From Schistocephalus solidus (lineage: Eukaryota > Platyhelminthes > Cestoda > Diphyllobothriidea > Diphyllobothriidae): a stretch of 64,000 nt of DNA. Below, piece after piece: positions 24,684-37,010 of this stretch (positions within the stretch are counted from its first letter, which is position 1; the number at the start of each line of letters is the position of its first letter). The stretch is taken from contig WEDG01005044.1 in assembly GCA_017591395.1 (NCBI GenBank), positions 148,029 through 212,028 of the forward strand. Reading direction: 5' to 3'. The notes under the pieces were generated by a model. That model searched no databases. It saw only the letters and a list, made by a program, of their open reading frames with translations, and had not been told where the DNA came from. A program made the translations under genes and the position numbers.

Positions 24684-25080
24684 GGTAGGGATGTCTTGTA
24701 TGGCCGGCTAAATGGGACACGGGAAAAGGAATCACCCATAGTAAATGTGGCTTTGCGCTAAATTCCAAGTGAAATAATGTTTACGATTAAGCTAAGAGTT
24801 AGAGTTAAGTTCAGGGTTAGATTTAAGATAAATGTTAAGGTCAGAGTTGGGGTTTGGGTGTTGATTAAGCTAAGGGTTAAGGGCATTAGCATGTTAACTG
24901 CGGGATTTAGGTTTATGATAGGGCTAGAGTTAAGATACAGGAGAGATCAGTTTTACGTTATGGTTAGTTTTAACGTTACCACACGGTTATATTTTCCCTG
25001 AAATTTACCGTAAGGCCACCCATTTTAAGCGGTTCCTATTCTCGTGTCCTGTTTTCGCGGCCATACAAGGCATCCCTACC
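24684..25080. mobile_element. MITE-like element with ~50-bp terminal inverted repeats
   Basis: The left end starts GGTAGGGATGTCTTGTATGG and runs on through GGGACACGGGAAAAGG. The reverse complement of the right end starts GGTAGGGATGCCTTGTATGG and runs on through AGGACACGAGAATAGG. The 397-bp element has no coding capacity. Its interior (24780-24920) is full of degenerate telomere-like units such as CAGGGTTAGA, CTAAGGGTTAAGGGC and TTGGGGTTTGGG. I cannot identify a clear target site duplication (flanks end ACT and begin GTA), so the superfamily is open. Confidence 0.7.
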
Positions 25081-27730
25081 GTAGCACTTTCTATCGAAGA
25101 GCCTCAAGAGTTCATTAAAAAGTTTTCTTGTGTCAGACTGATAAATTTCTCAAGGGTTCACGTACCAATCTAAATATAAATAATTGCAGACCCGAAGGGC
25201 AATGGTGAAGACAGCGGTTGGTTTCTAAGAAGTTCCTGGTAATGCCGAAGTGAAAATGACCATTCCTTATTGATATTTCAGTCGAACAGATAGACCAGAG
25301 ACTTGTTGAGCGTTTGAACTAAACTTCCAACTAGTTAGGTCAGGGATCCCCTTCTGCAGACTGTGATCCAAAATATGAAAACCTAGTCAGCTGACAAACG
25401 GCGAACCCGTAGGTCAGTGGTAGTACATTTGACTTGATTTTGCATTATCAAAGAGGTCGACTTTGAGTCACTGAAATGAAGTCAGAATGTGACTGGTTCT
25501 TGCTAGTGTTCTGTCTAAGTTTACTTAAAGTTATACGACCTCTAACGTCCGTTGCGTATTGGCACCTGTCCAGTTTTCAAGAGGAGGTTTAATATTTTAC
25601 TATTGTCTATATTTCCCTTCTAAAATACTTGCAGAGAAAGGATTTGAATTCTCCAGCTGGCATGAATTCCGATTGCTTCCGAACTTCAAGGAAAGTGCTG
25701 AACGTTTAGAAAAATTTAGATCTTTTTTCAAACAACCAGTACGTTCCGGCAAAGGACAAAATGTCAGGAAATTTCATTTTCAATCCAAAGGGTGAGAGCA
25801 GGGAAATGCGTTTTTACTACAGCTTAAGGAACGAGTTTGAAAGTGCTCACAGGATGGCTTTGTTGAAAAATCTCTCTTTTAATGTTATTTAGCTATACAT
25901 CATTTTAAGTTCTTCGGACAAATAAAATCTAAAGGACTCGTTTGTTGCCCACCTGAGGCAGATTTTAGTTGGTAAATGCCAAACTGCCAGGTGACGTTTT
26001 ACTGCTGCCAGACAGTTGGCCCCATAATCTTTAGTTTGGGACAATAAATATTCCTTGCAGTAAATTGCTCTCTGACTTCGTACTGCAGGGTGTAATTAGC
26101 TATTGCGAGTTGAAATTGCCCATATTTTCAGAAAAGGTGCACTTTTTATGCGGAGACTCAACCCTCGGAACCCTCAACCAAAATATAGCAGTTACATATC
26201 TCGTCCTACAAGCAGAATGTATCAGTCAACGTCACTTGAAAAATTTCGCTAAAATAGCTCTGTTCTCCATATACCCACAGTCATTGTCTTAAAAAAAGCG
26301 TATTTGACCTAAGAGTACTAATAGGTCAACTAATCCTGGTTCAAGTTGTGGATCTTTGTAGTCTAGAGGTAAATTTCACGGGTGGGTAATGGCAGATGAG
26401 TCATAAATGGACATACCTTATTCTGTTATTTTTTAGTTGGTAATCCTTAGGAGTAGCTGTTCGTTACGCAGTCGCCTGCCTGAGGCGAAATCGCCAGCTC
26501 CAAATCAAAACGAAAATTCCCATTTCCCTACAGAAGTCATGATATTCCAGTGAGACTCACTCCGATGTGATAGTGCGCTTTGCGTAGAATAATGTGTAAA
26601 TGCATTGCATTCCACGTGATGCATGCTTACATGCGAGAACTTGCCGACAGTTAAATCATTGCGACTGATAATCCAAGCTTCAGCCTCATTTAGCGTGCCC
26701 ATCCTTCCACTCTGACTGTGTTCAGCTGCTACCAAAAAACCGCACCTTTTAAAAGTGGCGTGGGCGCATTGATCGATAAAACTAATATCCTGTTTACTCG
26801 TGCCACACGCAGCCTAGACTCCAATCTCATCTTATCGCGTGTATATCATTAGAAAAGACCCAAGACAGCTTGACCTTATCCCATCAGTTCAAAACTGTAG
26901 TCAACATGTTTGTTTAAAAAGTTTTGATGGCTTCAAATGTTGTTCGATTGTCTGTAGTACGGAACCAAGCGCTATGCGCAACTGTATACAGCATAAATAT
27001 TAGCAACAACTTGGAATAATTTATTTGACTCAGTTATCACTGCTTTTGTCAATAAGTATTTTTTGACACGTGTGTAACCAATAGGGAGATCAAAGTTGTT
27101 TGGCTATTTTTCCCTTGAACATTTGATCTACACTCGTATTATTGTTGTCATGGGTTAACATCTCATCGAATCCGCCGATTTTTCAGGTTGGGTCAAAAAA
27201 ATACATATAACAGAGTTAAACTAATTTATTTCTATTGCGACTGTGAAGTAGGCGAAAACTAATGACTTCCTGCTTGAAAACACGAAATTTCATCAGGCAT
27301 AGGTTGTCATTAACACCTAACCTTTGATTGTCTCTTATTCGCTAAAACAATCGAATTGAACTCACATAAGTCTTGGATAAACCTTTATCACTAAGTTTAC
27401 GACGTGTGATGTCTGAGTTTGTTTAGTGAGTGGACGTTCATTGGTATTTGTTGAGACTATCTTCCAAATTTACACAAGTCAATATGCATACTATATGGCA
27501 TAGCAACGGGTGGATAGAACTATGAAATTGGCAGCTCTCTCAAATGCCCCTTTAACTATCGCTTCATGTAAGAATTACCAGACGACACGCTGAATTTGCA
27601 CTGCATTGTATTGAGGTCATGCCTGTGAATCGCATTAGAGCCTTTGCAAATGCTTGCGACTAAGAACTTACGAAATTTGCATTAGCGAAATGGCTTGATT
27701 ACATTCGTCAAACCTTCATTTCTGTTGCAG

Positions 27731-27823
27731 ATGGAATCAGCCGTTCAAACAAACGCACAGATTGAGCAGCTAACCCTCACTGTCAGTCAACTGAAGCGAG
27801 ATATTGAGCGCCGAGATAGCCAA
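27731..27823 (+). CDS. coiled-coil protein, visible exon 8 (31 codons)
   Basis: Strong acceptor TTCATTTCTGTTGCAG and strong donor GTGAGT. Translation is MESAVQTNAQIEQLTLTVSQ followed by LKRDIERRDSQ, phase 0. The heptad leucine/isoleucine pattern is regular. The opening ATG again follows the acceptor directly and is internal. A minus-strand frame over the same bases is a shadow. Confidence 0.8.
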
Positions 27824-28909
27824 GTGAGTTCGCCAATTCACTAGCTGACTTACGTCAGTTTTATTGACAACCACACGCGTTGCATTACGTCTCATGGTTC
27901 TGTAATTAATATTTAGTTTAGGCATGTTTACATTGTGAATGAGCGTCAGACGTCCTCTTATCTCAGGTTCGAATTTGCTGCCGAGATAAGCCTCAATGGT
28001 TTGAATTCGCCATTGATAAACTACGGTAATAAGATATGGTAATGAAATACAAACGACTAACACCTCTAACGGACGAGTCGGCGGAGGTCGTTAAGGGTTC
28101 CTTTATCATGAAAGCTTCATACCAACTGGTCCCATCCATACATGGCAATTTGATGAAGCAAGCTTAGGAATCGTGCGCATTCTCTTATTCTTCAAATCGA
28201 GATTTGGAGTAAATAAACAATCGCAGAACGGCCTGTAGTCATCTGCATTAGGCTTCCGAAGGAACCTAAACGGATATCCCGGGCGAATAGTGAGGTCAGC
28301 ACATATATTGGCTGACAGGCCTAGCGCAGAGTTTTGACGTTGTTTCGGCAGCTGATTGTTCCTCTGAGTCCGGTTTCTTGAGAGGTTTTAGTGATGGGAT
28401 GGTTTCCTCTAGCTCATGTGTTCGCAATGGAAGCCTGCATTTATCCCACCAACGCATATGTTGCAGGTTCCTCAACTGGGCTAGATGTTGGTTGGTTAGG
28501 CCTTAATAAATGACGGACAACATTTTCCGTACCGTAATGCATGTACGGCCGGTGGCAATTTTGTCAGTTCTCGATTTTCCGGATCGGTGCCAAGCCCCAT
28601 CTTAACTTTTAATTCTGCATTGGACTGCAGCTCCTTCGTCAAACCAGAAAGTCGGTTTAGTTCACATTTAACCTTTTTTTATGGTCGGTTCGCTCACGGC
28701 ATGAAAAGCAGACAGGTTCCGTGGTCTGGGAGCATATATTTTGAGGAGCTGAACGAACAGGGTTACTTACACTGTATTATGTATTATCTGAATTGAAAAA
28801 CGCGTGGTGATTGCACATTTAGCCATCGCCTTGCCGTTAAGGCTACCATGGCTCGGTAATGTGGACGGGAGTTATAAGGATGGCCGAATTAAGGTTTACC
28901 GACAAAAAC

Positions 28910-29020
28910 CAGGGAGACCGGAATGGTGGCATCAGCCAGCCACAACCAACGTCGGGGCTGCAACGCCGGAGGCCCTTAACCACGTCCTGGTGGTTAGAAG
29001 CCTAACGCTTTGATCACTCA
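28910..29020 (-). repeat. possible diverged SINE, A-like
   Basis: It reads GGGAGACCGGAATGGTGGCA, CATCAGCCAGCCACAACCAA, then CCTAACGCTTTGATCACTCA. This parallels the complement of family A (GGAGACTGGAATGGCC, CATCAGCCAGTCATACCC, CCAACGCTCTA...TTGAGCC), but with many differences. It may be a related subfamily. Confidence 0.4.
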
Positions 29021-29754
29021 ACAAAATACTTATCATCCTGCCAGTTACGATCTGATATATTAACTGTAGTAGAGAGCGCTCATCATCTCCAGATACGAAG
29101 AAAATAAAAGGTCAGGTCCTGTGCTATCATTTTAGAAACAACTTCCTTTTCATCACACGGTAGCATGGTTGTGTTTATGCCGATATTAAATTAGTCTTTA
29201 CCGCTTGCCTCGAATCATAACCCTAATTCTCGCACGGACTTTGACCTTTTTGTTAGCTGTTCACCCCTGATGGAGATGAGGATAAACGCTTCATTTTTAA
29301 AGTATCATTCGAAAATTACGAAAATGGCTCCGTTCACTAACACCAGAGAATTAATTTACAAATTACACAAGAGTCACAAAGGCTTACATAAAAATGAACA
29401 TGTATTACGGAGAAGGTACAAGTCTTGGTTTCTCTATTCCTAGCTCTTCACACGTAAGGTGTTGTGCCGGAAATGGCAATACGGAAGGCTGATATGCCAA
29501 TGTATGGCAAGATATATGTCGGAAGCCTCGTCGCCATGGGACGGGAGGAATTCAAAGCAATTAGATCAGAGTAAAGAGGATGAGCATCCAACATTCGATC
29601 AGCGAATTGATAGATCGTTGTGAAATGTCGTTTTATTGTCATATCAACTAAAATAGTATAAGAAACACCAGCATCAGAAGACCGGATTCCGAGGATCCGC
29701 GTTAAAATCGGTACATCTTTTTTTACTCAAAGAAGGAAGAGTAACAGGAGAAGA

Positions 29755-29793
29755 AAAGAGAGAGAGAGTGAGAGAGAGAGAGAGAGAGAGAGT
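29755..29793. repeat. (GA)n microsatellite
   Basis: A short AG-dinucleotide tract with a few interruptions. Confidence 0.8.
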
Positions 29794-31902
29794 GATCGGC
29801 AACCAACGGACGAGCCAAAGTTCAGGCTTCGAGTACAGGCGGCATAAATCAATACCGGCACTACCCTGGTGATGCAAACGACGGAGTTTCCGAAACAGTA
29901 TCACAAAAATAATACGGTTCATTTACTCGATAAGATATGTGGACCTTGAATCTTCGTAAAAATATTGGAATGAGAAAATGGGTGAATAGGCGCGAATTTG
30001 CGAGACCCATATACTCGTTGCAGAGACCATGAACACGCAATCACTGGGAAAGTTGGCTTATTAGCTTCGGCTTTGGCACTGGCCCACAAGACCCTCATCA
30101 GATACTACAAGAAGGCATCAGCAAGTGGGCACATTATGTAGTCAAGCAACGAGTCCGAAAACTCAGGCAACAACATTTCGCGCAGCAGCAAAATATGCAC
30201 ACTCGTACATAATACATGCAGTGGGTTCACTTTCCCATGAAATGTTTAACCGAAATTCTGAAAGGCCTTTTCGATTCAAGCAAGTTAGGGTGTTTGAATT
30301 GGGTGTCATGGGCGTAATCCCAGGGTATTTTTGTCAAAGTATGATATCTGATTTTGAAAGAGCTTCTTTCTGACCGATCGCACAAATGTATAGTCTGCCA
30401 AATATTTTCTTCGTAAGTAGTATGCAATTGTATCATTTATTTTCGATTTTCTCAATAGTTCAAATATAGTTTCAAGAAAATACGCACAGCAATATTATTT
30501 CGTGTACTCGTTTGATAGCACGTTACGTCTTTTTCTAATTTTGTACTTGAAGAAAGGGTATTTTACAGCTTTTAAAAAGTTTCTAAATTGCTGAATAATT
30601 TTGAACCCTACCAGCTGTTAAACTTGAATTCACGGTTTCCAAGCCACATGCTGAATACATTCGGTGTAAGGAAAAATCACAAATTTCTCTAAGGTTTTAA
30701 TAAGAGATCACTCAGTTCTCATTAAATGTTGCAATGGAATAAGATCATGTTGTTTACATTTTAGGTAACCTTAATAAATTGACGGATGCGATGTACTCTG
30801 GATAAACATTCATTTTTTAAAACCGGAGGATACCATTTGTTCAAGTCTATGATTTTAAGAAGACATAATTTGCTATCAAACGAGTATAAAGATAATATCG
30901 TTGTGCATTTTCTGTAAGGTATCTTTAAACTAATAATAGCATTTAAAATCAAAGAGAAAATTGCATGCTACTAACGTAGCCATTTGTGCGCAGTATATGT
31001 TTTGCGGGCAGCAAGAAAGTCAGTTTGACAACCTAAATTATGTAATTTGTTTCAATCGAAAACAAATCTCCAAATATCGGTTGACATTTCATGACAAGGG
31101 GAATCTACTGTATATTATCGCAAAACAATCGCTTAACGGCCAGAAATTAAGGAAGAGCGTGAAGGTGTTTGGCAATCAACGCTATGTGAGAAAATGTATG
31201 AAAACCCGGGAAGGCCTATTTTCCCTGACAAAATCTTCTTTTCCGTCTTTGCTTGACAGGGAACTATAATAAAGACAGCAATACTTTTCAAATGTCAAGA
31301 AAGAGAGAATAAGGCCCATGCTGGGAAATTTATCCACAGGGGAAATCAGCGAATTCCTCCGTAGAAAAAACTGCCACGTTTGGATCTATCATGACACCCT
31401 TAGAGTCGTGGTTTGAAAAGCTGACGACTTCGGAGATAAATCGGTTCTCATAGGATTATTTTGACTGAACTGGAGGCCTCTGAGTCCGGCTGCAGTTGCT
31501 TCTTATTACTGGCCCTTCTGATTCGTCCTTCCAAAAGCCAGGCTCATGCAGTCTGTTGCATGCGCAGACGGGTTGTTTAAATTTGTCAGTAACGGAGTCC
31601 GAGCCCACGGCTGATCGTCCCGACATTATCTTTTCGTTGGGGTAAAGGGGTCGCGGAAGAGTGTGGCTGATGCTTCGAAAGTTTGTCTCGATAGAAAATA
31701 ATTCTCCAAGCATATTTCCGGCGCAACGCCCACTTGGGCAAGCATGTGGTGGACAACGTGGCTTAAGACTGTCTAACTGTCACTTTGACAGTGTCCAATT
31801 AGCATTTGACTTGTTCGAGGCTCAAGGCACTTTCCAAGTAGTCGCCCTGCCTGGCTTTATAGTCAACTTTTAACATTTTCTCTTTTCACCTTTTTCTTAC
31901 AG

Positions 31903-32118
31903 ATACAACAGCTTAACCAGCAGATAGCTCAAGCGGAAAAGCTATCTAGGATGAGCACGGCTACCGGGTTCGACAGGGATGCCCTTCTCAATGAACTGAA
32001 AATCAGCCTTCAGCGTACTCAAAAGGCCCTTGACGAGGCAAATGAACAGAACCATCTTCTTCAAGCCCGGATGGAAACGACCATGCTGGAGACGCAGCAA
32101 CAATTCCTCATACAGCAG
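31903..32118 (+). CDS. coiled-coil protein, visible exon 9 (72 codons)
   Basis: Acceptor CACCTTTTTCTTACAG, donor GTATCT. Translation begins IQQLNQQIAQAEKLSRMSTA, has a short break TATGFD, then a long helix from RDALLNELKISLQRTQKALD to METTMLETQQQFLIQQ. Phase 0. Glutamine becomes more frequent from this exon on, which recalls the Gln-rich C-terminal coiled coil of Bruchpilot-type proteins; that comparison is loose. Confidence 0.85.
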
Positions 32119-33898
32119 GTATCTGACTAATCCATTACTGGACGTAGTTACCAAGTGAGACGTTAACCCCTACGGCAATTGTAAACCAGGTGGGCATTTT
32201 AGGATAACGTATCCCTAATGTCCCCTCGGTGTTGTTCTGTGCTCTAATCAGAAGTAATCCGGTCAGATCGCATATTGCTGGTCAATGTTAAGACTGACGA
32301 AGGACTGGAAGCAAAAGAAGCAACGAGAAAACTGCCAAAATTTCACGATATAAGATATCCCAACAAACACACAAGTTTCTAAGAAAGTTTGTACTTCGAG
32401 TGGCATAAAACCAAAATTCATGTTTTATGAACCTAGTTTATAAAATTTTAGGCAATATAGTAGTTTTTGAGAATATGTCAATTCAGTATCAAAATTCTTC
32501 TTTCAGGGTAAAGAATAAAAAAATACGATTTCGGTTTAGATCTATCTTTGAAAAATAAACTAGAAACAACTTATCAGCGGAGCAATGACCATTGCCTCCT
32601 CTAATAAAGGAAGCCTAATTAAAAGTATTTTTAGGGAGAAAAGCCATGCCCACCTTGTATTTCACGGGTTAACGTTACTACCAGCCACAGTATTGCAAAA
32701 TCCACGGACAGTAGCTAACTATTGATGCAGGAACTGAGGTCACCGCGTAATAGTTCTGATGTACTAAAAGTTTCACATGAAACTTCGAACTTATAAACAA
32801 GACAGTAGCAGTCATTTACTGTCAAGTGGTCCGAAACCCCCACGCCACAGCATTTGATCCTATGGCCTGTAACAGACATTGTCCCTGGACTTCAATTACA
32901 TAAAAAATGATATATAGATGGTGGACTTTCTTCGGCGTGACCAGTACCTACATACCTTTGAAAAATGCCCAGGCAGCTTCCTCCTTCTGTCTTCGGCGTC
33001 TGGAGCCCAAAATATAGTCTGCTCTGTAGCCCCTAAAACACACCCGCTGTTTTTATTTTCGGTTAAACCCACAGGGATTGATTGATTGATTTGCCTACTA
33101 TTGAAGAAAATTGCAAAACACCGTTCTAAACTAAGGTTTTAAAATTACTATTGACAATTCGGGAGTATCATAGTCACTACCTCTGATGTCTGATGACCAT
33201 TTCTGGGTTCAATGAGAACGTATTAAATTACTTTCTTTCCGTATCGATATCTTTTAGTCGATTGGCAGCTTTCATGACAATTATTTTCTCCTCATCAAGA
33301 TTTTAGATATAAGTTCAAAATTTTCAACTGGGTTACTTTGGGACACGGAAAAATTTATTAATTGAGGTGCAATTCTAATGTGAAACGGCATGTTCGCTAC
33401 GAGTAGCTGTTCTCTTGTTATGGGTAATCGTATGCACTTTGATGAATCACAGTTTCCTGACAAAGTTACAATTTTTCTGTATGCTAATTTCGAGTTGTCG
33501 TTTCAGAAGCTTCAAAAATTAAATTATGATATGAGGGGTAGAAGCGGCATCCTTTAAGTTACAGCAAGAAACCGTGCGCTAATGAAAGACAATATGTCAG
33601 TTGGCTGAGTTATCAAAACACGCAAACAGTTCCAACAAGTGCAATAGACCACTTCCATCTGAGTAGAATTCATTTATCTTTATGTTTGCTCTTGTCGAAG
33701 TCGCACGCATTTCCTCGTCACGCTTCTAGTTGTTTGAGAAAGTAGTTCATTAAAACCTTTTGAGGAAGACTGAACAGAGATCCTATCTGAAATTAGGCAT
33801 AGCATATTTTCTTTGAAAATCATTTAAATGCTGTTAAGCCTTTATTAATACTCTCTAGTTTTTATGATAGCCCTAAATGGTTCAACCCTTTTGTAAAA

Positions 33899-34074
33899 GA
33901 TCAGTTGGCGAGCTTACGCGTGCTTCCGATAAATTCTCATCGGGTTAGTACATCTATATAGGAATTGGGTACAAGCTAAAACGTGCGATCAATAATGTTG
34001 GTTTTGTCATAGCAGTGAGTCGTACTGGTTCGATGAGGATTTATCGAAAGCACGCGTATGCTCGCTAATTGGTC
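33899..34074. repeat. inverted repeat (foldback), ~52-bp arms
   Basis: The left arm 33899-33950 contains GGCGAGCTTACGCGTGCTTC and GATAAATTCTCATCGGG. The right arm 34023-34074 contains CGATGAGGATTTATCGAAAG and CACGCGTATGCTCGC. The arms pair along their whole length with about nine mismatches, around a loop of about 72 bases. No coding sequence. Confidence 0.7.
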
Positions 34075-34329
34075 TTCGGAATATTTTGATGATAATTTTC
34101 GTAACGCTTTCTTATAAGTGTAATACGTAACACTGTTTGTTATCATACCTTTTGCGTACATCAAATTAAAACGGGCAAATTTATAATCCGTTAATAAGAA
34201 ATTAATGTCATCTTAGTCAGAATCTAAGTGCTTTAAGAATAACTAATATCACAAAACCGATTTTCCACAGCTGATGCAAAATCAGAATAAATTCGCGTAT
34301 TTATACACCATCATCAAGATTGACGAAAA

Positions 34330-35850
34330 ATTGAATCACTGGATCTTCAAAGCCAGTCAGGTTTTCACTCTGCTACAGGCCTCTGTCTGGAACCACCGCG
34401 GACATCAACATAACACAAAACTCACAATGGACGGACCAGTAGTTCTGACAGCGCTTCCTTACGGATGCGGACATAAGTACTGTCTACGCCAATCAAGTGA
34501 GAAAACACAATCACTTACACCTCAGCCGTCTCCAGAGAATACTGAAGCTCGGATGCTATACGCGGAGATCCGAGCATCGACCATATTGCTCAGTGTTTAC
34601 ACCATGCTGGTGCACATTGAACTGCGGTGAAGTGGCCTTCTCGCGACGTTGGAGGACGACTGATTACGCAAGCTGCGCCTTCACGACGATCTCGTTAGGA
34701 ATACTCGCCGTCAAAAAGGACAAAGGCAACTCTACAAAGACACTGTACGGACTTACCTTAAAGACCTACAAATAAATCCGGCGATCTGGGAGAAGCTCAC
34801 TCAAAATCGATCGCACTGGAGGAGCAATAAACACCAAAGCAACAGGATTGCCGCTGCCACAGCTAAAAGAGCGGATCGTAGGTCTAAAGCACCACGGACC
34901 AACCACGTCAATCCAAACCCTTCCGCAACGTTCACGCTGTCAACGTGCAGTTAGCGCATGGGTTGGCCTCGTCATACAGCTTTGGACTCGGTGCAGTGAC
35001 AATATGCCGTTACCTCCACGGAGCTCACGAAGGCCACCATCACCATCGGTGCGCAAACTCCTCATGCCCAGGGGCCCACGCCACCTACCACTTTTATCCC
35101 GAATGTGACCATGACATCTATACCTCCCACTCCTACCATGGTTGATAATACTTCTGACACACCGCCAGGAATGCTAACTTGATCCGTTCCTGTCCTGATT
35201 GCAATTGTGTCGTTATGCCATATCTAGTCCGGGTTCTCACTCGCCAATCCATGGCTTTGAGACTGGCGAACCACGGCCTGGAGCCCCGACCTGAAACCAC
35301 CGCACATTTGGTCACCGCATGAGCTTACTCGAAATTTACCGGAATGTCTACATGAAAGGCAACCTTGCATATCCAACCACACTAACTTCTCCAGCAATGG
35401 CAAATCCTTGCTCTAAGCATTGCCATCACTAACGGTGTCAAATATGCCACCAACACAACAGTTCCCAATGCAATCTGTCCATACTATCACCGTACATGCA
35501 TATTCCGCCCCTAAATGGTCGGTCATTTGCGAAGCCATCGCACGAAGATGGGTGACCCAGTGTAAGGAAATTCAGCATACAGTATTCGCCCTCGCTTCAA
35601 CTGTCTGCATTGCCCATGCATGCTGCGTCATCCAATGAACCTATCCGGTCATATGTGCATCCATACTAATCTGCGGTTAACCCCCGCAACCAAAATCCTA
35701 TCGTTACACATATCCCCACTGACACACACCACACATGGACCAGTTCTGCGGCATTCCGCTCACGTAGACGCACCGGTTTGCTCTTTCAATCATTTACGTC
35801 AACTTTTTGCACCAGATAGTTGGTCGGATCCGATAGTGGACTGAGGCCTA
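34330..35850 (+). mobile_element. non-LTR retroelement 3' end with C2H2 zinc-finger tail (dead)
   Basis: Frame-broken pieces include HNHLHLSRLQRILKL (near 34505-34550), LLSVYTMLVHIELR (near 34585-34628), YKDTV followed by DLQINPAIWEKL (near 34735-34795) and NRIAAATAKRADRRS (near 34840-34885). This is the order of the region after the RT in flatworm endonuclease/RT elements. The end carries zinc-finger remnants: CPYYHRTCIFRP, a stop, then MVGHLRSHR near 35480-35560. An intact C-X2-C-X12-H-X3-H finger lies at 35602-35670 (CLHC...GHMCIH). Clade assignment (RTE or CR1-like) is uncertain. Confidence 0.65.
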
Positions 35851-35923
35851 GGAAAGGAAATAAATAATGTTCTTAACTCTGAAGAATGCCTCCCCACGGT
35901 TATTTAGCATCCTCCTCATTAGG

Positions 35924-36190
35924 AACAATCTGACGCGCTTGAATCTATCATGGTGCGTTAGAAGCTACGACCTGAAAGGCTGTCAACTGACGGACTAATT
36001 TGGTGCGCTCGGGACGGAGATTTAGGCTGCAGTGTGCCCATTGTAATGGGGTTTCCATGTCAACCCCAGTCAGTAGGAATCCTGGCCACAGCATTCGTGG
36101 ACGAACTAGGCATGTGAGGCACGTGTAGACGGGCTAGTAAGTTTTCTTAATAAAGGTTCTTGACCCCCGCTTCCGGTCCTCTAGAGTCAG
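35924..36190 (+). repeat. family C repeat copy
   Basis: It starts AACAATCTGACGCGCTTGAA exactly like 13684, continues GGTGCGTT, GGCTGTCAACTGACGG and GGCTGCAGTGTG, and ends near CTTCCGGTCCTCTAGAGTC. The GC-rich module is largely missing. Confidence 0.6.
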
Positions 36191-36754
36191 GCCTGATATT
36201 TGGTTAAGGTAGGAGAAATTTTGCTAAATGCTGCAAAAGTTTAGTATTACTATTATATGATTCGCGTGCAAATAACTATAACTGCACCAGCTATGTTTTT
36301 GGGCAAACAGTGGATCCCAATCATTAATTTGACCTCGACTTGGCATATATTAATTACGGGCAAAGATTACTGATGATGACATGGGATACTGGGCAGGCAT
36401 TTTATAGTTTATTACTCGTCTATAACTAACTTATCCAACACCTTGCTTCTGAGCACTTAAGCACATGCATCATACCGGATAAGTGTAAGTAAGTCAAATC
36501 TCTGTCAGTAGTTAACGGGCTAGTTCTGTTAAGGAGTGTCCAGATATTGACCTGTATGGCCAACGTACATGCGGAATCTGTTAGCGCATGAGAACCGATA
36601 GGATGCATTTGCCCGTTGCTCTTCGCGAATTAAGCCCAATGCTAGCGATGATGCTACAATCAATGAAAATACTGGTATGTGATGATGCAGGCGCCAAATA
36701 CTTTAGCTGTTAGGCGATCGCTTCAGGCAGATAATGAGTATCGAAAAAAAATAA

Positions 36755-37010
36755 CAAAGGGAGTCCAAGATGGCCATTTCTGACCTTCTAGCAGTCATCA
36801 GCCAGACATACCCAACCGCAGGTTTGCAGGACATCACATGCGAACCCGGGTTCTTTCGTGAGTAAACTAATAAGCAGGATATTTCCATGATCGTGACGGT
36901 TTTCTTCGCTCATGCACCCTTCTCTGCATATATCAGTAGTCGCTATGGGACTGCCTATGAGAGCTCTAGTTTGAGTCTAAAGGCTCACTGAAACAAGTAT
37001 GCCCCATAGC
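36755..37010. repeat. SINE family A with inverted 5' half
   Basis: 36755-36875 is the complement of the head and first half (AAGATGGCCATTTCTGACCT, CATCAGCCAGACATACCCAA, GCGAACCCGGGTT). From about 36940 the second half runs forward (TCAGTAGTCGCTATGGGACT, GAGTCTAAAGG). About 60 bases of unclear origin lie between them. Confidence 0.55.

Larger units (their letters stand above)
17923..27730. other. largest intron (9.8 kb), mostly unrecognised plus several repeats
   Basis: Listed separately: Penelope fragment (21060), SINE-A copies (21658, 23532-24086), family C copy (23118) and MITE (24684). A poly(A) run lies at 18909-18921. The stretches 17923-21050, 21880-23110 and 25090-27730 hold no supported gene. 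Near 25404-25470 a tRNA-like block (CCCGTAGGTCAGTGGTAGTAC) may be another SINE remnant. Confidence 0.5.
27824..31902. other. intron with one possible SINE and a short GA tract
   Basis: Apart from the listed repeats at 28910-29020 and 29755-29793, no supported feature is visible in about 4 kb. Confidence 0.5.

Noticed and set aside
25624..25737. Exon-like segment with acceptor ACTTGCAG and donor GTACGT, reading KGFEFSSWHEFRLLPNFKES
   Set aside because: The only open frame is phase 2 at the acceptor, which breaks the phase-0 chain, and it has no coiled-coil character. It could belong to something else but has no other support.
34273..34362. Segment after TTTTCCACAG reading LMQNQNKFAYLYTIIKIDEK
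   Set aside because: It is phase 0 but not coiled coil, the donor is poor (GTTTTC), and it abuts the non-LTR element. More likely chance.
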